DNA of 48,970 nucleotides, taken from contig JAFWUY010000072.1 in assembly GCA_017524035.1 (NCBI GenBank), positions 1-48,970 of the forward strand, in the 5' to 3' direction. Origin of the DNA: Lachnospiraceae bacterium (GTDB lineage Bacteria; Bacillota; Clostridia; Lachnospirales; Lachnospiraceae). Both the position numbers and the translations under genes were made by a program. Shown here piece by piece: positions 25,550-34,550 of the stretch. The notes beneath the pieces were generated by a model. That model worked only from the letters and a program-made list of their open reading frames with translations. It was not told the origin of the DNA and made no database searches. How positions within the stretch are numbered: the stretch's first letter is position 1; each line of letters starts with the position of its first letter.

Positions 25550-27853
25550 ATGGCGAAAAAGAAAAGATTCCATATAGACCAGCGCTATATAACTGTAAAC
25601 CTTACCCTGTGCATCGTCATTCTTGCGGTGCTCGTTCTCTTCTGTATATACCTCAGCCTTGATAATTTCTTCCGCGGAGATTTCCTTGTAGCAAAATATG
25701 CTCTTTTCTGCGCTGTGATGACAGCGATTGCCGTCGTTAATTTCTGCATATGCAAGTTCGGCAAAAAGAAGCGTCCGTGGCTCATGCATCTTGCGATCAA
25801 CATCCAGTGTTTTGTTTATTGGATAACCTTTACGTTTTTCCTTTATACCGGCGGAACGGAAGGATCCAGTATCTTTCTTTTCTTTATCGGAGTTCCGATA
25901 GTTTTCTTTTTCTTCAATCTGTTTTACGGATTATATTTCAATCTGATCTTCCTTCTGATCATGGTCGTATATATCGCATCTCCGTTCAGGGAAATGGGAT
26001 ATCAGTTTCCGGAGGTGTATTACCAGAGACTTCCGATGATGTTTCTTGCCAATGTTGTCATGTGCTCCATCGCACAGTATGAGATAGTCAAGGCAAGGAT
26101 AAGGCAGGATGTTGCCCTGGAGCTGGCAAGACATGCCAATGAGGCCAAAACGGATTTTCTCGCAAACACAAGCCACGAGATCAGGACTCCCATAAATGCG
26201 GTTCTCGGAATGAATGAGATGATACTCAGGGAGACGAGCAAGGCCGAAGCAATCGAAGAGCCGGATCCGGATGCATACCGTGAGGCATTCAAAAAGATCA
26301 AGTCATATTCCGGAAATGTGGACAGCGCGGGAAACAATCTTCTTGCGATCATCAATGATATCCTCGATTTCACCAAGATCGAAGAGGGCAAGATGGATAT
26401 CATTCCCGTTGAATACCAGCTGAGCTCGGTGCTGAACGATGTCAGCAATATGATCTACTTCAAGGCCGGAGAAAAGAAGCTCAGCTTTACCACCGATGTG
26501 GATGAGAACCTGCCCGATAATCTCTTCGGAGATGTCGTAAGAGTAAGGCAGATCATTACCAATATCCTCAACAATGCGGTCAAGTATACGGATGAAGGAA
26601 GCGTATCCCTCAAAATCTCGGGAACACGTCCCGACTGCACCGAAAACGTAAAGCCCATTCTTAACCTGATCGTGGAAGTGAAGGATACCGGTATCGGTAT
26701 CAGCAAAGAAAACCTCGGAAAGCTTTTCGTGAAATTCGAACGTCTCGATCTTGTTCGTAACAGCACCAAGGAAGGGACGGGACTCGGACTTGCGATCACC
26801 AAGATGCTCCTCGATATGATGCACGGCCGTATTGATGTCGAGAGCGAATACGGAAAGGGATCGACCTTTACCGTCACCATCCCCCAGGGCATTCTTTCCG
26901 ATGAAGCGATCGGAAACTTCAAAGAAAAATTTGAAAAGAGCATAGACGAAAAGAACGATTACCACGAGAGCTTCATTGCTCCTTCGGCAAAGGTGCTTGT
27001 AGTTGACGATACGAGGATGAACCTTATAGTCGCAACGGAGATCCTCAAGGATACGAAGATGTTCATCGATACCGCGATAAGCGGAAAAGACGCGGTGCAG
27101 ATGACTCTTAAGACAAGATATGACGTGATCCTCATGGATCAGAGAATGCCGGAGATGGACGGCGAGGAAACACTTCACGAGATAAGGAGCTACCCAGGAA
27201 GCCCGAACAGGCAGACACCGGTCATATGCCTTACCGCGGATGCCGTCGTCGGTGCAAAGGAAAGATATATTTCCAAGGGCTTTGACGATTATCTTTCCAA
27301 ACCCATTGAAAGCAGGGTTCTCGAAAATGTGCTGAGGAAATATATATCCCCCGATAAGATACAGATCGTGAGCAGGGTGGAGAAGGCTCCCGGGAAGGCA
27401 CCCGCTGAGGAGGAGAAAAAGAGCGGCGGGGCACATGGTATGGAATATCTTGCCGGGTGCGGTTTCGATATCAATAAGGGAATTACCAACTGCGGAGGCG
27501 AAGAGGAGTTCTACCGTTCCATCCTTCTCGAATATCTGAACTCTTCCTACGAGAAAAGGAAAAAGCTCGTTGAGTATCTTAAAGACGGCGATATGGAAGG
27601 CTATGGAATCCAGGTACATTCACTCAAGAGCACTTCCGCCACGATAGGAGCGATGAATCTTTCCGAAAAAGCACTTGAGCTTGAGCGCCTGGCCAAGGAG
27701 GGAAATCTCGCGGAGGTGCGCCTTAAGCATGAGCCTATGTTTGAGGAGTATGCACGGGTTCTTAATGTCCTTTCCGCGGTTGTTTCGGATGATGATGCGA
27801 TGGAAGATCCGGATCCCGACGGAGATTCGATACTTGAATTTGAACCACAATAA
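25550..27853 (+). CDS. Hybrid sensor histidine kinase with receiver and Hpt domains
   Basis: A 767-residue complete phosphorelay. About six membrane helices (16-36, 48-68, 80-100, 106-122, 126-143, 161-177) precede HisKA with phosphoacceptor His209 (NTSHEIRTP), then HATPase_c with N box NILNNAVKYT, G1 DTGIGI and G2 EGTGLGLAI. A receiver follows with Asp530 (VILMDQRMPEMDG) and Lys584 (SKP), and a C-terminal Hpt with His690 (VHSLKSTSATIG). The final response regulator is not encoded nearby. It begins 52 bases after the SGNH gene with GGGAGAAG upstream and no terminator between, so it may be cotranscribed with the acyltransferase pair. Confidence 0.93.
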   Translation: MAKKKRFHIDQRYITVNLTLCIVILAVLVLFCIYLSLDNFFRGDFLVAKYALFCAVMTAIAVVNFCICKFGKKKRPWLMHLAINIQCFVYWITFTFFLYTGGTEGSSIFLFFIGVPIVFFFFNLFYGLYFNLIFLLIMVVYIASPFREMGYQFPEVYYQRLPMMFLANVVMCSIAQYEIVKARIRQDVALELARHANEAKTDFLANTSHEIRTPINAVLGMNEMILRETSKAEAIEEPDPDAYREAFKKIKSYSGNVDSAGNNLLAIINDILDFTKIEEGKMDIIPVEYQLSSVLNDVSNMIYFKAGEKKLSFTTDVDENLPDNLFGDVVRVRQIITNILNNAVKYTDEGSVSLKISGTRPDCTENVKPILNLIVEVKDTGIGISKENLGKLFVKFERLDLVRNSTKEGTGLGLAITKMLLDMMHGRIDVESEYGKGSTFTVTIPQGILSDEAIGNFKEKFEKSIDEKNDYHESFIAPSAKVLVVDDTRMNLIVATEILKDTKMFIDTAISGKDAVQMTLKTRYDVILMDQRMPEMDGEETLHEIRSYPGSPNRQTPVICLTADAVVGAKERYISKGFDDYLSKPIESRVLENVLRKYISPDKIQIVSRVEKAPGKAPAEEEKKSGGAHGMEYLAGCGFDINKGITNCGGEEEFYRSILLEYLNSSYEKRKKLVEYLKDGDMEGYGIQVHSLKSTSATIGAMNLSEKALELERLAKEGNLAEVRLKHEPMFEEYARVLNVLSAVVSDDDAMEDPDPDGDSILEFEPQ

Positions 27854-27891
27854 GTTTTAAAAATATTTACAAATTTAGCTAAAATTTAACT

Positions 27892-27919
27892 TTGTTGTTT
27901 AATTAAAATCAGTTAAAAT
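27892..27919 (+). promoter_or_regulatory. Probable promoter of the lacI-GH130-manA-GH36 operon, overlapping the terminator stem
   Basis: A -35-like TTGTTG (27892-27897) and a -10-like TAAAAT (27914-27919) with 16 bases between. Transcription would start near 27926, inside the left arm of the terminator, so its own RNA would lack most of that arm and could not form the hairpin. Confidence 0.4.
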
Positions 27920-27957
27920 ACCTGTATGGAAGTTAAGTTTCATACAGGTATTTTTTT
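27915..27957 (+). terminator. Terminator hairpin directly upstream of the LacI gene's ribosome site
   Basis: A perfect 14-bp stem (27915-27928 with 27941-27954) around a 12-base loop, followed by TTT. It fits termination of the histidine kinase transcript. The ribosome site GAGGTGAT of the LacI gene begins within three bases of the T run, so any read-through transcript would have to pass it. Confidence 0.85.
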
Positions 27958-27967
27958 GAGGTGATTT

Positions 27968-28984
27968 ATGGGCGATAAAGTAAGATTAGCAGACATTGCG
28001 GAAAAAACAGGCGTTTCGATCGTGTCCGTATCAAAGGCTCTTTCAGGTAAGGGAGGAGTCGGCAGGGCTAAGCTCGAGGAGATCAAGAGGGTTGCCATGG
28101 AGCTCGGCTACGAGCCCCACACATATGCCGCAAAGCATCCCAGCAGACATATCGGCATCATAGCCAAGGAGATCTACCTTACAAGGTTCTCAAGTTTTTA
28201 CTGGCAGATGTACCAGTACATGAACAAGATCGCATCCTTCATGGGAAGCTTCACCATGCTTGAGGTTCTTACCACCGAGATGGAGGAGTATCTCGAGATG
28301 CCCAGGATACTTGAGGAGAATAAGATTGATACCCTTATAGTTCTCGGTAACCTTTCACAGAGATATCTCGATGAGCTCGAGAACGGCTTCAAGCCCATCG
28401 CATATCTGGATTTCGCCGATTCACGGAACTTTCACGACTGCGTTATATCCGACAGCTTTTACGGCGGATATACCATGACAAATTATCTCTACGATATGGG
28501 TCATACCAAGATTGCATATGTCGGAACCCTTCTTTCCACGGGATCCATAACCGACAGATACCTGGGATACGAAAAGTCGGTCATGGAACACGGCGGCAAG
28601 ATAAAGAAGGAATGGATCATCGACGACAGGGATATGAGGACCGGCTTTACGGATGTCGAGAATAAACTGATCCTTCCGAAGGATATGCCCACGGCATTCT
28701 TCTGTAACTGTGATCTGACCGCCGGCTTCCTTATCAATAAGCTTAAGAAGAACGGATACAGGGTTCCCAAGGACATATCCGTTGCGGGATACGATAACTT
28801 CAATTATCCCGGCGTATGTGAGACGGAGATAACGACATACGAGGTCGATATCGAGGAAATGTCCAAACAGGCGGTGGAGCTTGCTCTGCAGGGAGCCTGG
28901 GGAGAAGAACACAAAAAAGGATTACATATAGTTTGCGGAAAACTCGTTGAGAAAAACAGCGTAAGAAAACTCAGAAATATTTAA
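27968..28984 (+). CDS. LacI family transcriptional regulator
   Basis: A 338-residue regulator. The N-terminal LacI helix-turn-helix reads VRLADIAEKTGVSIVSVSKAL, followed by the hinge segment and a sugar-binding core with family strands (GIIAKEI, TAFFCNCDLTAGFLI, VAGYDNFNYPG). It is first in an operon with GH130, an SGNH esterase, ManA and a GH36 alpha-galactosidase, so a mannose- or galactose-containing oligosaccharide is the probable effector. The ribosome site is GAGGTGAT. Autoregulation is likely since the only sizeable upstream space is its own promoter region, but no certain operator palindrome can be named. Confidence 0.92.
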   Translation: MGDKVRLADIAEKTGVSIVSVSKALSGKGGVGRAKLEEIKRVAMELGYEPHTYAAKHPSRHIGIIAKEIYLTRFSSFYWQMYQYMNKIASFMGSFTMLEVLTTEMEEYLEMPRILEENKIDTLIVLGNLSQRYLDELENGFKPIAYLDFADSRNFHDCVISDSFYGGYTMTNYLYDMGHTKIAYVGTLLSTGSITDRYLGYEKSVMEHGGKIKKEWIIDDRDMRTGFTDVENKLILPKDMPTAFFCNCDLTAGFLINKLKKNGYRVPKDISVAGYDNFNYPGVCETEITTYEVDIEEMSKQAVELALQGAWGEEHKKGLHIVCGKLVEKNSVRKLRNI

Positions 28985-29001
28985 CTTAAGGAGATAAAAA
29001 A

Positions 29002-30027
29002 ATGAGCGAAGTAAAAATTCTGAATGCACCCGATGTGCCCGATATGCCCTGGCAGGATGCGCCGGCCGATCTGAAGGACGCACCCATCTGGAGATACAAA
29101 GAAAATCCCATTATAAACAGAAATCCAATAGAGGGTGTTGCGAGGATCTTCAACAGTGCGGTTGTTCCCTATGAAGGAGCTTACGTCGGAGTATTCCGCG
29201 GTGAGCAGAAAAACGGAGTTTCCATGATCTACTTCGGAAGAAGCAGGGACGGACTTCACTGGGATTTCGAACATGACAAGATCAGATTCGTTGATGAGGA
29301 CGGCAAGGAATTCATGCCCGTTTATGCATACGATCCCAGACTTGTTAAGGTTGAGGATACATACTATGCGATCTGGTGCCAGGACTTCTACGGCGCAGCG
29401 ATCGGCATTGCGAAGACCAAGGATTTCAAGACCTTTACCAGGATCGAGAATCCGTTCATTCCTTTCAACAGGAATGCGGTTCTTTTCCCCAGAAAGATAA
29501 ACGGCAATTACGTTCTTCTTTCAAGACCTTCGGATTCCGGACATACTCCCTTCGGAGACATCTTCCTTTCCCAGAGCCCCGATATGGTCTATTGGGGAAA
29601 GCACCGTCACGTTATGAGCAGAAGCTATGAGTGGTGGGAGAATCTTAAGATCGGCGGAGGTGCCGCACCCATCGAGACTACCGAAGGATGGCTTCTTTTC
29701 TATCACGGAGTGGTGGGAACCTGCAGCGGTTATGTATATTCGATCGGTGGAGCGATACTCGATATAGATGAGCCCTCAAAGGTTCTGTACAGATGTGAGA
29801 ACTATCTCCTTACTCCCGAAGAGTGGTATGAGGAAAGAGGCTTCGTGCCCAATGTATGCTTCCCCTGCGCTACTATCCACGATCCCGCAACCGGAAGGAT
29901 CGCACTTTACTACGGTTGTGCGGACAGCTATGTTTCCGTGGCGTTCACGAAGGTCGATCTGATCGTTGATTACATCAAGGCACACAGCAACGTTACCGAA
30001 TCTGACACCGAGATCGGAATAAGATAA
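29002..30027 (+). CDS. GH130 beta-1,4-mannoside phosphorylase
   Basis: A 341-residue cytoplasmic five-bladed beta-propeller of family GH130, which phosphorolyses beta-1,4-mannosides to give mannose-1-phosphate. Family features include NPIEGVARIFNSAVV with the Arg of the sugar site, YAYDPRLVKVEDTYYAIW with the probable catalytic Asp, NRNAVLFPRKING, and GGGAAPIETTEGWL. The length suits GH130_2 mannooligosaccharide phosphorylases better than the longer GH130_1 group, but this needs alignment. AAGGAGA precedes the start 17 bases after lacI. The product would feed a phosphomannomutase, not found here, and then ManA two genes downstream. Confidence 0.85.
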   Translation: MSEVKILNAPDVPDMPWQDAPADLKDAPIWRYKENPIINRNPIEGVARIFNSAVVPYEGAYVGVFRGEQKNGVSMIYFGRSRDGLHWDFEHDKIRFVDEDGKEFMPVYAYDPRLVKVEDTYYAIWCQDFYGAAIGIAKTKDFKTFTRIENPFIPFNRNAVLFPRKINGNYVLLSRPSDSGHTPFGDIFLSQSPDMVYWGKHRHVMSRSYEWWENLKIGGGAAPIETTEGWLLFYHGVVGTCSGYVYSIGGAILDIDEPSKVLYRCENYLLTPEEWYEERGFVPNVCFPCATIHDPATGRIALYYGCADSYVSVAFTKVDLIVDYIKAHSNVTESDTEIGIR

Positions 30028-30033
30028 CAGAAC

Positions 30034-31188
30034 ATGATAACTGAGAAGCTGCCTCAGATTACACTGAGGGATGTCGGAAATAATACGGAAGGTGCTTACC
30101 GGATCCGGAATATGATGAAGAAGGCGGCCCGCGGAGGGGAGATCCGCATAGGATTTCTCGGGGGGTCCATTACTCAGGGCTGCCTTGCTTCGTCGCCTGA
30201 AAAATGCTACGCATACAAGGTTTTCGAATGGTTTGAAGAGACATTTCCGGATGCACATTTTAAGTATGTAAATGCCGGGATCGGAGCTACGGATTCGCAG
30301 TTCGGATGCGCGAGAGCGGAAGAGGATCTTCTTTCACGGGAGCCCGATATCTGCTTTGCGGAGTTTTCCGTCAATGACGGATGCGATGAGCATTATCACG
30401 AAACATACGAAGGCCTGGTAAGAAAGATCCTCGGGTCATCGCCTGACAGGGCACTTATGCTGATATTCAATGTCAGGTATGATAACGGTGAAAACGCCGA
30501 GCCCATGCACCGGATGATCGCTGACAGATACGGCGTTCCATGCGTAAGCCTAAAAAAAGCAATATGGTCCGAACTTGAAAGCGGAAAGATCGAAAGGTCC
30601 TTATTGACAACCAACGGTCTTCATCCGAATGATATGGGACACAGTCTTGTCGCATCGGTTATAATATCAGTACTTGAAGATATAAGGGAGAATCTCCGCG
30701 ATGAAGGGATTTCCCGGGACGAAATGCCGGAGCCGGAAACGGATAATGCTTACGAAGATTCCGTAAGATACAGGAATGACAGCCCGGAAGGGACCGTTAT
30801 CGAAAGTGACGGTTTTGAAGCGGATACCTCTGCACAAAACGGCATTACCGATATATTCAAAAAAGGCTGGACGGCTTCCGAAAAGGGTTCGTATATTGTT
30901 TTCGGGGTGACCGGATCCTGCATAGGCATACAGTACAGGAAGACAATGCAAAAGCCCGCACCCGTTGCCAGGGTCACGATCGACGCGGACACTTCGTCGG
31001 AGATCGTGCTGGATGCGAACTTTGATGAGGACTGGGGCGACAAGCTTCAGCTTGATACGGTGCTCGATCACGGAAACCCCGGCCGGCACACGGTAAGGAT
31101 AGAACTTACGGAAGTTCATGAAGGTGACATACTTCCTTTTTATCTGGTGAGTGTGATAGCATCGGGCAGAGAGTTGAAAGGATCCTGA
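30034..31188 (+). CDS. Two-domain SGNH esterase, CE17-like mannooligosaccharide acetylesterase
   Basis: A 384-residue soluble protein without signal peptide. The N-terminal SGNH hydrolase domain has block I GFLGGSITQG (Ser45), block II Gly in NAGIGATDS, block III Asn114 in FSVND, and block V NGLHPND with His197. Position 194 is Asn where the usual triad Asp stands. The C-terminal part (about 245-384) is a beta-rich jelly-roll, like the CBM35 of Roseburia CE17 enzymes, which remove 2-O-acetyl groups from mannooligosaccharides inside the cell. The gene order next to GH130, ManA and GH36 supports that role. It begins six bases after GH130 with a poor ribosome site, so it is coupled. Confidence 0.7.
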   Translation: MITEKLPQITLRDVGNNTEGAYRIRNMMKKAARGGEIRIGFLGGSITQGCLASSPEKCYAYKVFEWFEETFPDAHFKYVNAGIGATDSQFGCARAEEDLLSREPDICFAEFSVNDGCDEHYHETYEGLVRKILGSSPDRALMLIFNVRYDNGENAEPMHRMIADRYGVPCVSLKKAIWSELESGKIERSLLTTNGLHPNDMGHSLVASVIISVLEDIRENLRDEGISRDEMPEPETDNAYEDSVRYRNDSPEGTVIESDGFEADTSAQNGITDIFKKGWTASEKGSYIVFGVTGSCIGIQYRKTMQKPAPVARVTIDADTSSEIVLDANFDEDWGDKLQLDTVLDHGNPGRHTVRIELTEVHEGDILPFYLVSVIASGRELKGS

Positions 31189-31190
31189 AT

Positions 31191-32129
31191 TTGGAAAAGG
31201 TCATTTTATTAAATCCATATTTTTCACATACCATCTGGGGCGGAAAGAAGCTCAGGGATGTGTTCGGATACGATGAACCGGGCGACGACATAGGGGAGTG
31301 CTGGGGCATATCGGCACATCCTTCGGGAGAGAGCTTTGTTTCGTGCGGAGAATTTGAAGGAAAGAGATTATCCGAACTGTGGAATGAGCACAGGGAGCTT
31401 TTTGGAAATGCGGAGGGAAAAGCATTCCCTCTCCTTGTAAAGATAATCGATGCGAAGGATGACCTGAGCATACAGGTTCATCCGGACGATGAATACGCAA
31501 GGCTTCACGAGAACGGAGCATTCGGAAAGAAGGAATGCTGGTATGTGCTCGACTGTCCCGAAGACGCCGAGCTGGTGATCGGACATAATGCGGGAACCTC
31601 CGAAGAACTCCGTGCCATGGTCGCAGAAGGAAGATGGGATGATCTTATCAGGAAGGTCAGGGTCAGAAAGGGAGATATCATTCAGATAGATCCCGGAACG
31701 GTCCACTCGATAACCGCAGGCGTCTGCCTGCTCGAGACACAGCAGTCCAGTGATATCACATACAGGCTTTACGATTACGACCGGATAAGGAACGGCAAAA
31801 AGCGAGAGCTTCATCTGCAGAAAAGCTTTGATGTTATCACCGTTCCCGCACCGGCATTAAGCGGACAGATAAGAAATTGCAAAGAGCAGGAAGAAAACAG
31901 CATCCGGAAGCTTGTTTCATGCGACAGATATACCGTATCGAAGGTGAAGGTGTCGGGAGAGTTTACCTTTAAATGTGATGCGGGATTTGTGAACGCGACA
32001 GTGATCGAAGGCTCGGGCAGGGTCTTTGACAGTGAAGTAAAAAAGGGAAGCCATATGCTTATCACCGCGGATGGTGCAAAGTGTATCCGTATGAGCGGCA
32101 ATATGGAGCTTATAATCTCTTATATCTGA
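31191..32129 (+). CDS. manA: Mannose-6-phosphate isomerase, class I
   Basis: Converts mannose-6-phosphate to fructose-6-phosphate. The 312-residue cupin enzyme shows the class I signature: HTIWGGKKLRD, zinc ligands in QVHPDD and KKECWY, and PGTVHSI near residue 170. The start is TTG at 31191, with AAAGGA eight bases upstream and an N-terminus that matches the family; no ATG offers an alternative. It lies two bases after the SGNH stop. It completes the path from the phosphorylase product to glycolysis once a phosphomannomutase has acted. Confidence 0.94.
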   Translation: MEKVILLNPYFSHTIWGGKKLRDVFGYDEPGDDIGECWGISAHPSGESFVSCGEFEGKRLSELWNEHRELFGNAEGKAFPLLVKIIDAKDDLSIQVHPDDEYARLHENGAFGKKECWYVLDCPEDAELVIGHNAGTSEELRAMVAEGRWDDLIRKVRVRKGDIIQIDPGTVHSITAGVCLLETQQSSDITYRLYDYDRIRNGKKRELHLQKSFDVITVPAPALSGQIRNCKEQEENSIRKLVSCDRYTVSKVKVSGEFTFKCDAGFVNATVIEGSGRVFDSEVKKGSHMLITADGAKCIRMSGNMELIISYI

Positions 32130-32154
32130 AAAATAAAAAAACCGGAGATAGTCT

Positions 32155-34449
32155 ATGGGAATCAAATTTGACGAAGCAAACAGGCTGTTTTTCATTGAGA
32201 CCGCACACACTTCGATGTGCCTTGCGGTCGTTGACGACGAAGGTTTCCTCTGTAATGTTTATTACGGCGGGTGCGTCGGCGAAGATGACCTTACTTATCT
32301 TCTCAGAACAAGGATATATCCTTTCCTTCCTTCGCATAATTCGAGGGACAGGGGAGGATTTCTTGATATGGCCAGGATGGAGTTTCCGTCATCCGGTGTC
32401 GGTGATTACAGAAAGTCCGCAGTCTGCCTGAGAGACAAAGAAGGACACGATGCATCACAGTTTACCTATGTGTCGCATCGTATCTTTGACGGAAAAGAAA
32501 AACTGTACGGCCTTGCAAGCGACGGCAAGAAGATAAGGATCCCGGCAACCTTCGGAGACAATGCTCAGACGCTCGAGATAGAACTCGAAGAAAAGGTTCT
32601 CGGAGTCAGGGCATATCTTTCCTACAGCATATTCGGGGATTCGGATGCGATAATAAAAAGCGTAAGACTCGAGAACAGATCTGACAGTGCTGTCATAATC
32701 GACAGACTGCTGAGCAGCTGCCTCGATCTCGACGGCGGATCATTCGAAAACAATGAGCCCGATATCATCACTCTTTCGGGAAGCTGGGCAAGGGAGAGGA
32801 GACTCGACAGAAGAAGCATAACCCGCGGAAATACCGAGGTATATTCCACAAGGGGGGTTACCTCACACCAGTTCCAGCCGTTCTCCGCAGTCTGTGAAAA
32901 GAATACGGATGATTCCAAGGGCAGGATCTATGCGCAGAATCTTATCTGGTCGGGAAATTTTGTCTGCGGAAGCGGGATCGACCAGTTCGAGACCGTGCGG
33001 AGTTATATAGGTATAAATCCCGAACATTTTACATGGAACTTAAATCCTGGCGAAAGCTTTCAGGCACCCGAGGCAGTCCTTGTATATACCGATGCCGGAT
33101 TTGATTCCATGACCCATATCTTCCACGACCTGTTCAGGGATCATCTGATAAGGAGCCCTTATCTCCATAAGGAAAGACCCGTTCTCATCAATAACTGGGA
33201 AGCTACGTATTTCGATTTCAACACAGATAAACTCCTCGATATTGCGAGTGATGCCAGGAAGTCCGGTATCGAAATGCTGGTTATGGATGACGGATGGTTC
33301 GGAAAGAGAAATGATGACAATTCCTCGCTGGGCGACTGGACCGTAAATGAAGAAAAACTCCCCGGAGGCCTTAAAAGACTTTCCGATGAACTTGAAAAGA
33401 TGGGAATGAAATTCGGCATCTGGTTCGAGCCTGAGATGGTATCGCCGGATTCCGATCTGTACCGCACGCATCCCGACTGGGCCGTGGCTGCTCCGGGACG
33501 CACTCCCTGCAGGATGAGAAACCAGTACATCCTCGATATCACAAGAGACGAGGTCAGGGATCATGTGTACGAATCTGTTGCAGAGGTTTTGAGAAATGCG
33601 AATATCGCATACGTAAAGTGGGACATGAACAGGGCCCTTACCGATATAGGAAGTGCCGGACTTGATGCACAGACTCTCGGAAGATTTTCATATCTGTACA
33701 CTCTCGGCGTATATGATCTGATGGAAAGACTCCTTGAGGAGTTTCCGGAGCTGCTGCTTGAAAACTGTTCCAGCGGCGGCGGAAGATATGACGCCGGAAT
33801 GCTCTTCTATTCTCCGCAGATCTGGTGTTCCGATGATACCGACGCGTTTGAAAGACTTTCCGTTCAGTCCGGAACCGCTTTTGTTTATCCCTTAAGTACC
33901 ATGGGAGCGCATGTTTCGGCATCCCCCAATCATGTAACGGGAAGGGTAATGCCGTTTGACGTAAGAGGTGCGGTCGCGCTTTCCGGAACCTTCGGATACG
34001 AACTTGATATTACCGCCATTCCCGAGGAAGACAGAAATGCTATCCCCGAGCAGGTTGAAATCTATCACAGATACGGCGAGATTGTAAGGGAAGGGGATTA
34101 TTACCGCATTGCCCGTAACGTCGAACATGACGGATACTACGATGCGTGGATGAGCGTCTCCAAGGATAAGAGCAGTGCACTCGTAACATATATCCAGTGC
34201 AGGGCATATCCCGGGGGAAAGGGAAGAGTGATAAAGCTCAAAGGGCTCGATGCTCAGACAGTCTATGAGATAAAGCTTGTCGGAAGCGACGATGAGAACA
34301 GCCGCTGGTGCAGCAGGGACAAGAAGGCAAGCTGGGAAGCGGTCTCGACAGGTGTTCTTAGCGGAAGCAGCCTTATGAATGCGGGCCTCATAATGCCGAA
34401 TCTTTCGGGTGATTATGCACAGATCACCCTGGAGATAAAGAAGAAATAA
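32155..34449 (+). CDS. GH36 alpha-galactosidase
   Basis: A 764-residue cytoplasmic alpha-galactosidase, slightly longer than typical. An N-terminal beta-supersandwich precedes a TIM barrel with the nucleophile Asp490 in YVKWDMNR and the acid/base Asp560 in CSDDTDAFERL; LVMDDGWFG and WFEPEMVSPDSDLY are family landmarks. It removes alpha-1,6-galactose side groups from galactomannan oligosaccharides or the raffinose series. No signal peptide means the substrate must be imported, yet no transporter is encoded in the operon. It is the last gene of the lacI run. Confidence 0.94.
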   Translation: MGIKFDEANRLFFIETAHTSMCLAVVDDEGFLCNVYYGGCVGEDDLTYLLRTRIYPFLPSHNSRDRGGFLDMARMEFPSSGVGDYRKSAVCLRDKEGHDASQFTYVSHRIFDGKEKLYGLASDGKKIRIPATFGDNAQTLEIELEEKVLGVRAYLSYSIFGDSDAIIKSVRLENRSDSAVIIDRLLSSCLDLDGGSFENNEPDIITLSGSWARERRLDRRSITRGNTEVYSTRGVTSHQFQPFSAVCEKNTDDSKGRIYAQNLIWSGNFVCGSGIDQFETVRSYIGINPEHFTWNLNPGESFQAPEAVLVYTDAGFDSMTHIFHDLFRDHLIRSPYLHKERPVLINNWEATYFDFNTDKLLDIASDARKSGIEMLVMDDGWFGKRNDDNSSLGDWTVNEEKLPGGLKRLSDELEKMGMKFGIWFEPEMVSPDSDLYRTHPDWAVAAPGRTPCRMRNQYILDITRDEVRDHVYESVAEVLRNANIAYVKWDMNRALTDIGSAGLDAQTLGRFSYLYTLGVYDLMERLLEEFPELLLENCSSGGGRYDAGMLFYSPQIWCSDDTDAFERLSVQSGTAFVYPLSTMGAHVSASPNHVTGRVMPFDVRGAVALSGTFGYELDITAIPEEDRNAIPEQVEIYHRYGEIVREGDYYRIARNVEHDGYYDAWMSVSKDKSSALVTYIQCRAYPGGKGRVIKLKGLDAQTVYEIKLVGSDDENSRWCSRDKKASWEAVSTGVLSGSSLMNAGLIMPNLSGDYAQITLEIKKK

Positions 34450-34462
34450 TCCTTAACGATTT

Positions 34463-34490
34463 AAAAATACTTGCACTCAGTGTATTTTTT
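34463..34490 (+). terminator. AT-rich hairpin after the GH36 gene
   Basis: An 8-bp stem (34463-34470 with 34482-34489) whose 3' arm is GTATTTTT followed by T, 14 bases after the GH36 stop. It is weaker than the GC-rich terminators elsewhere in the window. Confidence 0.5.
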
Positions 34491-34499
34491 CAATAAAAT
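34471..34499 (+). promoter_or_regulatory. Possible promoter of the AGCS symporter gene
   Basis: A -10-like TAAAAT (34494-34499) lies 17 bases after TTGCAC (34471-34476). The start would be near 34506, leaving about 68 bases of leader that include the GC-rich hairpin at 34515-34550. Confidence 0.4.
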
Positions 34500-34514
34500 G
34501 TTTATGTTGACAAA

Positions 34515-34550
34515 GGCGCCGACACCAAAAATGTTGGCGTCTGTTTTTTT
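34515..34550 (+). terminator. Terminator-like hairpin in the AGCS leader (possible attenuator)
   Basis: A 10-bp stem with two G-T pairs (34515-34524 with 34532-34541), loop CCAAAAA, followed by TG and seven T residues. The symporter's ribosome site starts six bases later. It is either a second terminator for GH36 or an attenuator of the symporter; which depends on the true promoter. Confidence 0.6.

Noticed and set aside
26303-27619. 438-codon open frame on the minus strand
   Set aside because: Antisense to the hybrid kinase with HATPase and receiver motifs; no family resemblance and no start signal.
27915-27954. The inverted repeat before lacI as a LacI operator
   Set aside because: LacI operators are compact palindromes without a long spacer; here 12 bases separate the arms and a T run follows, so a terminator is the better reading.
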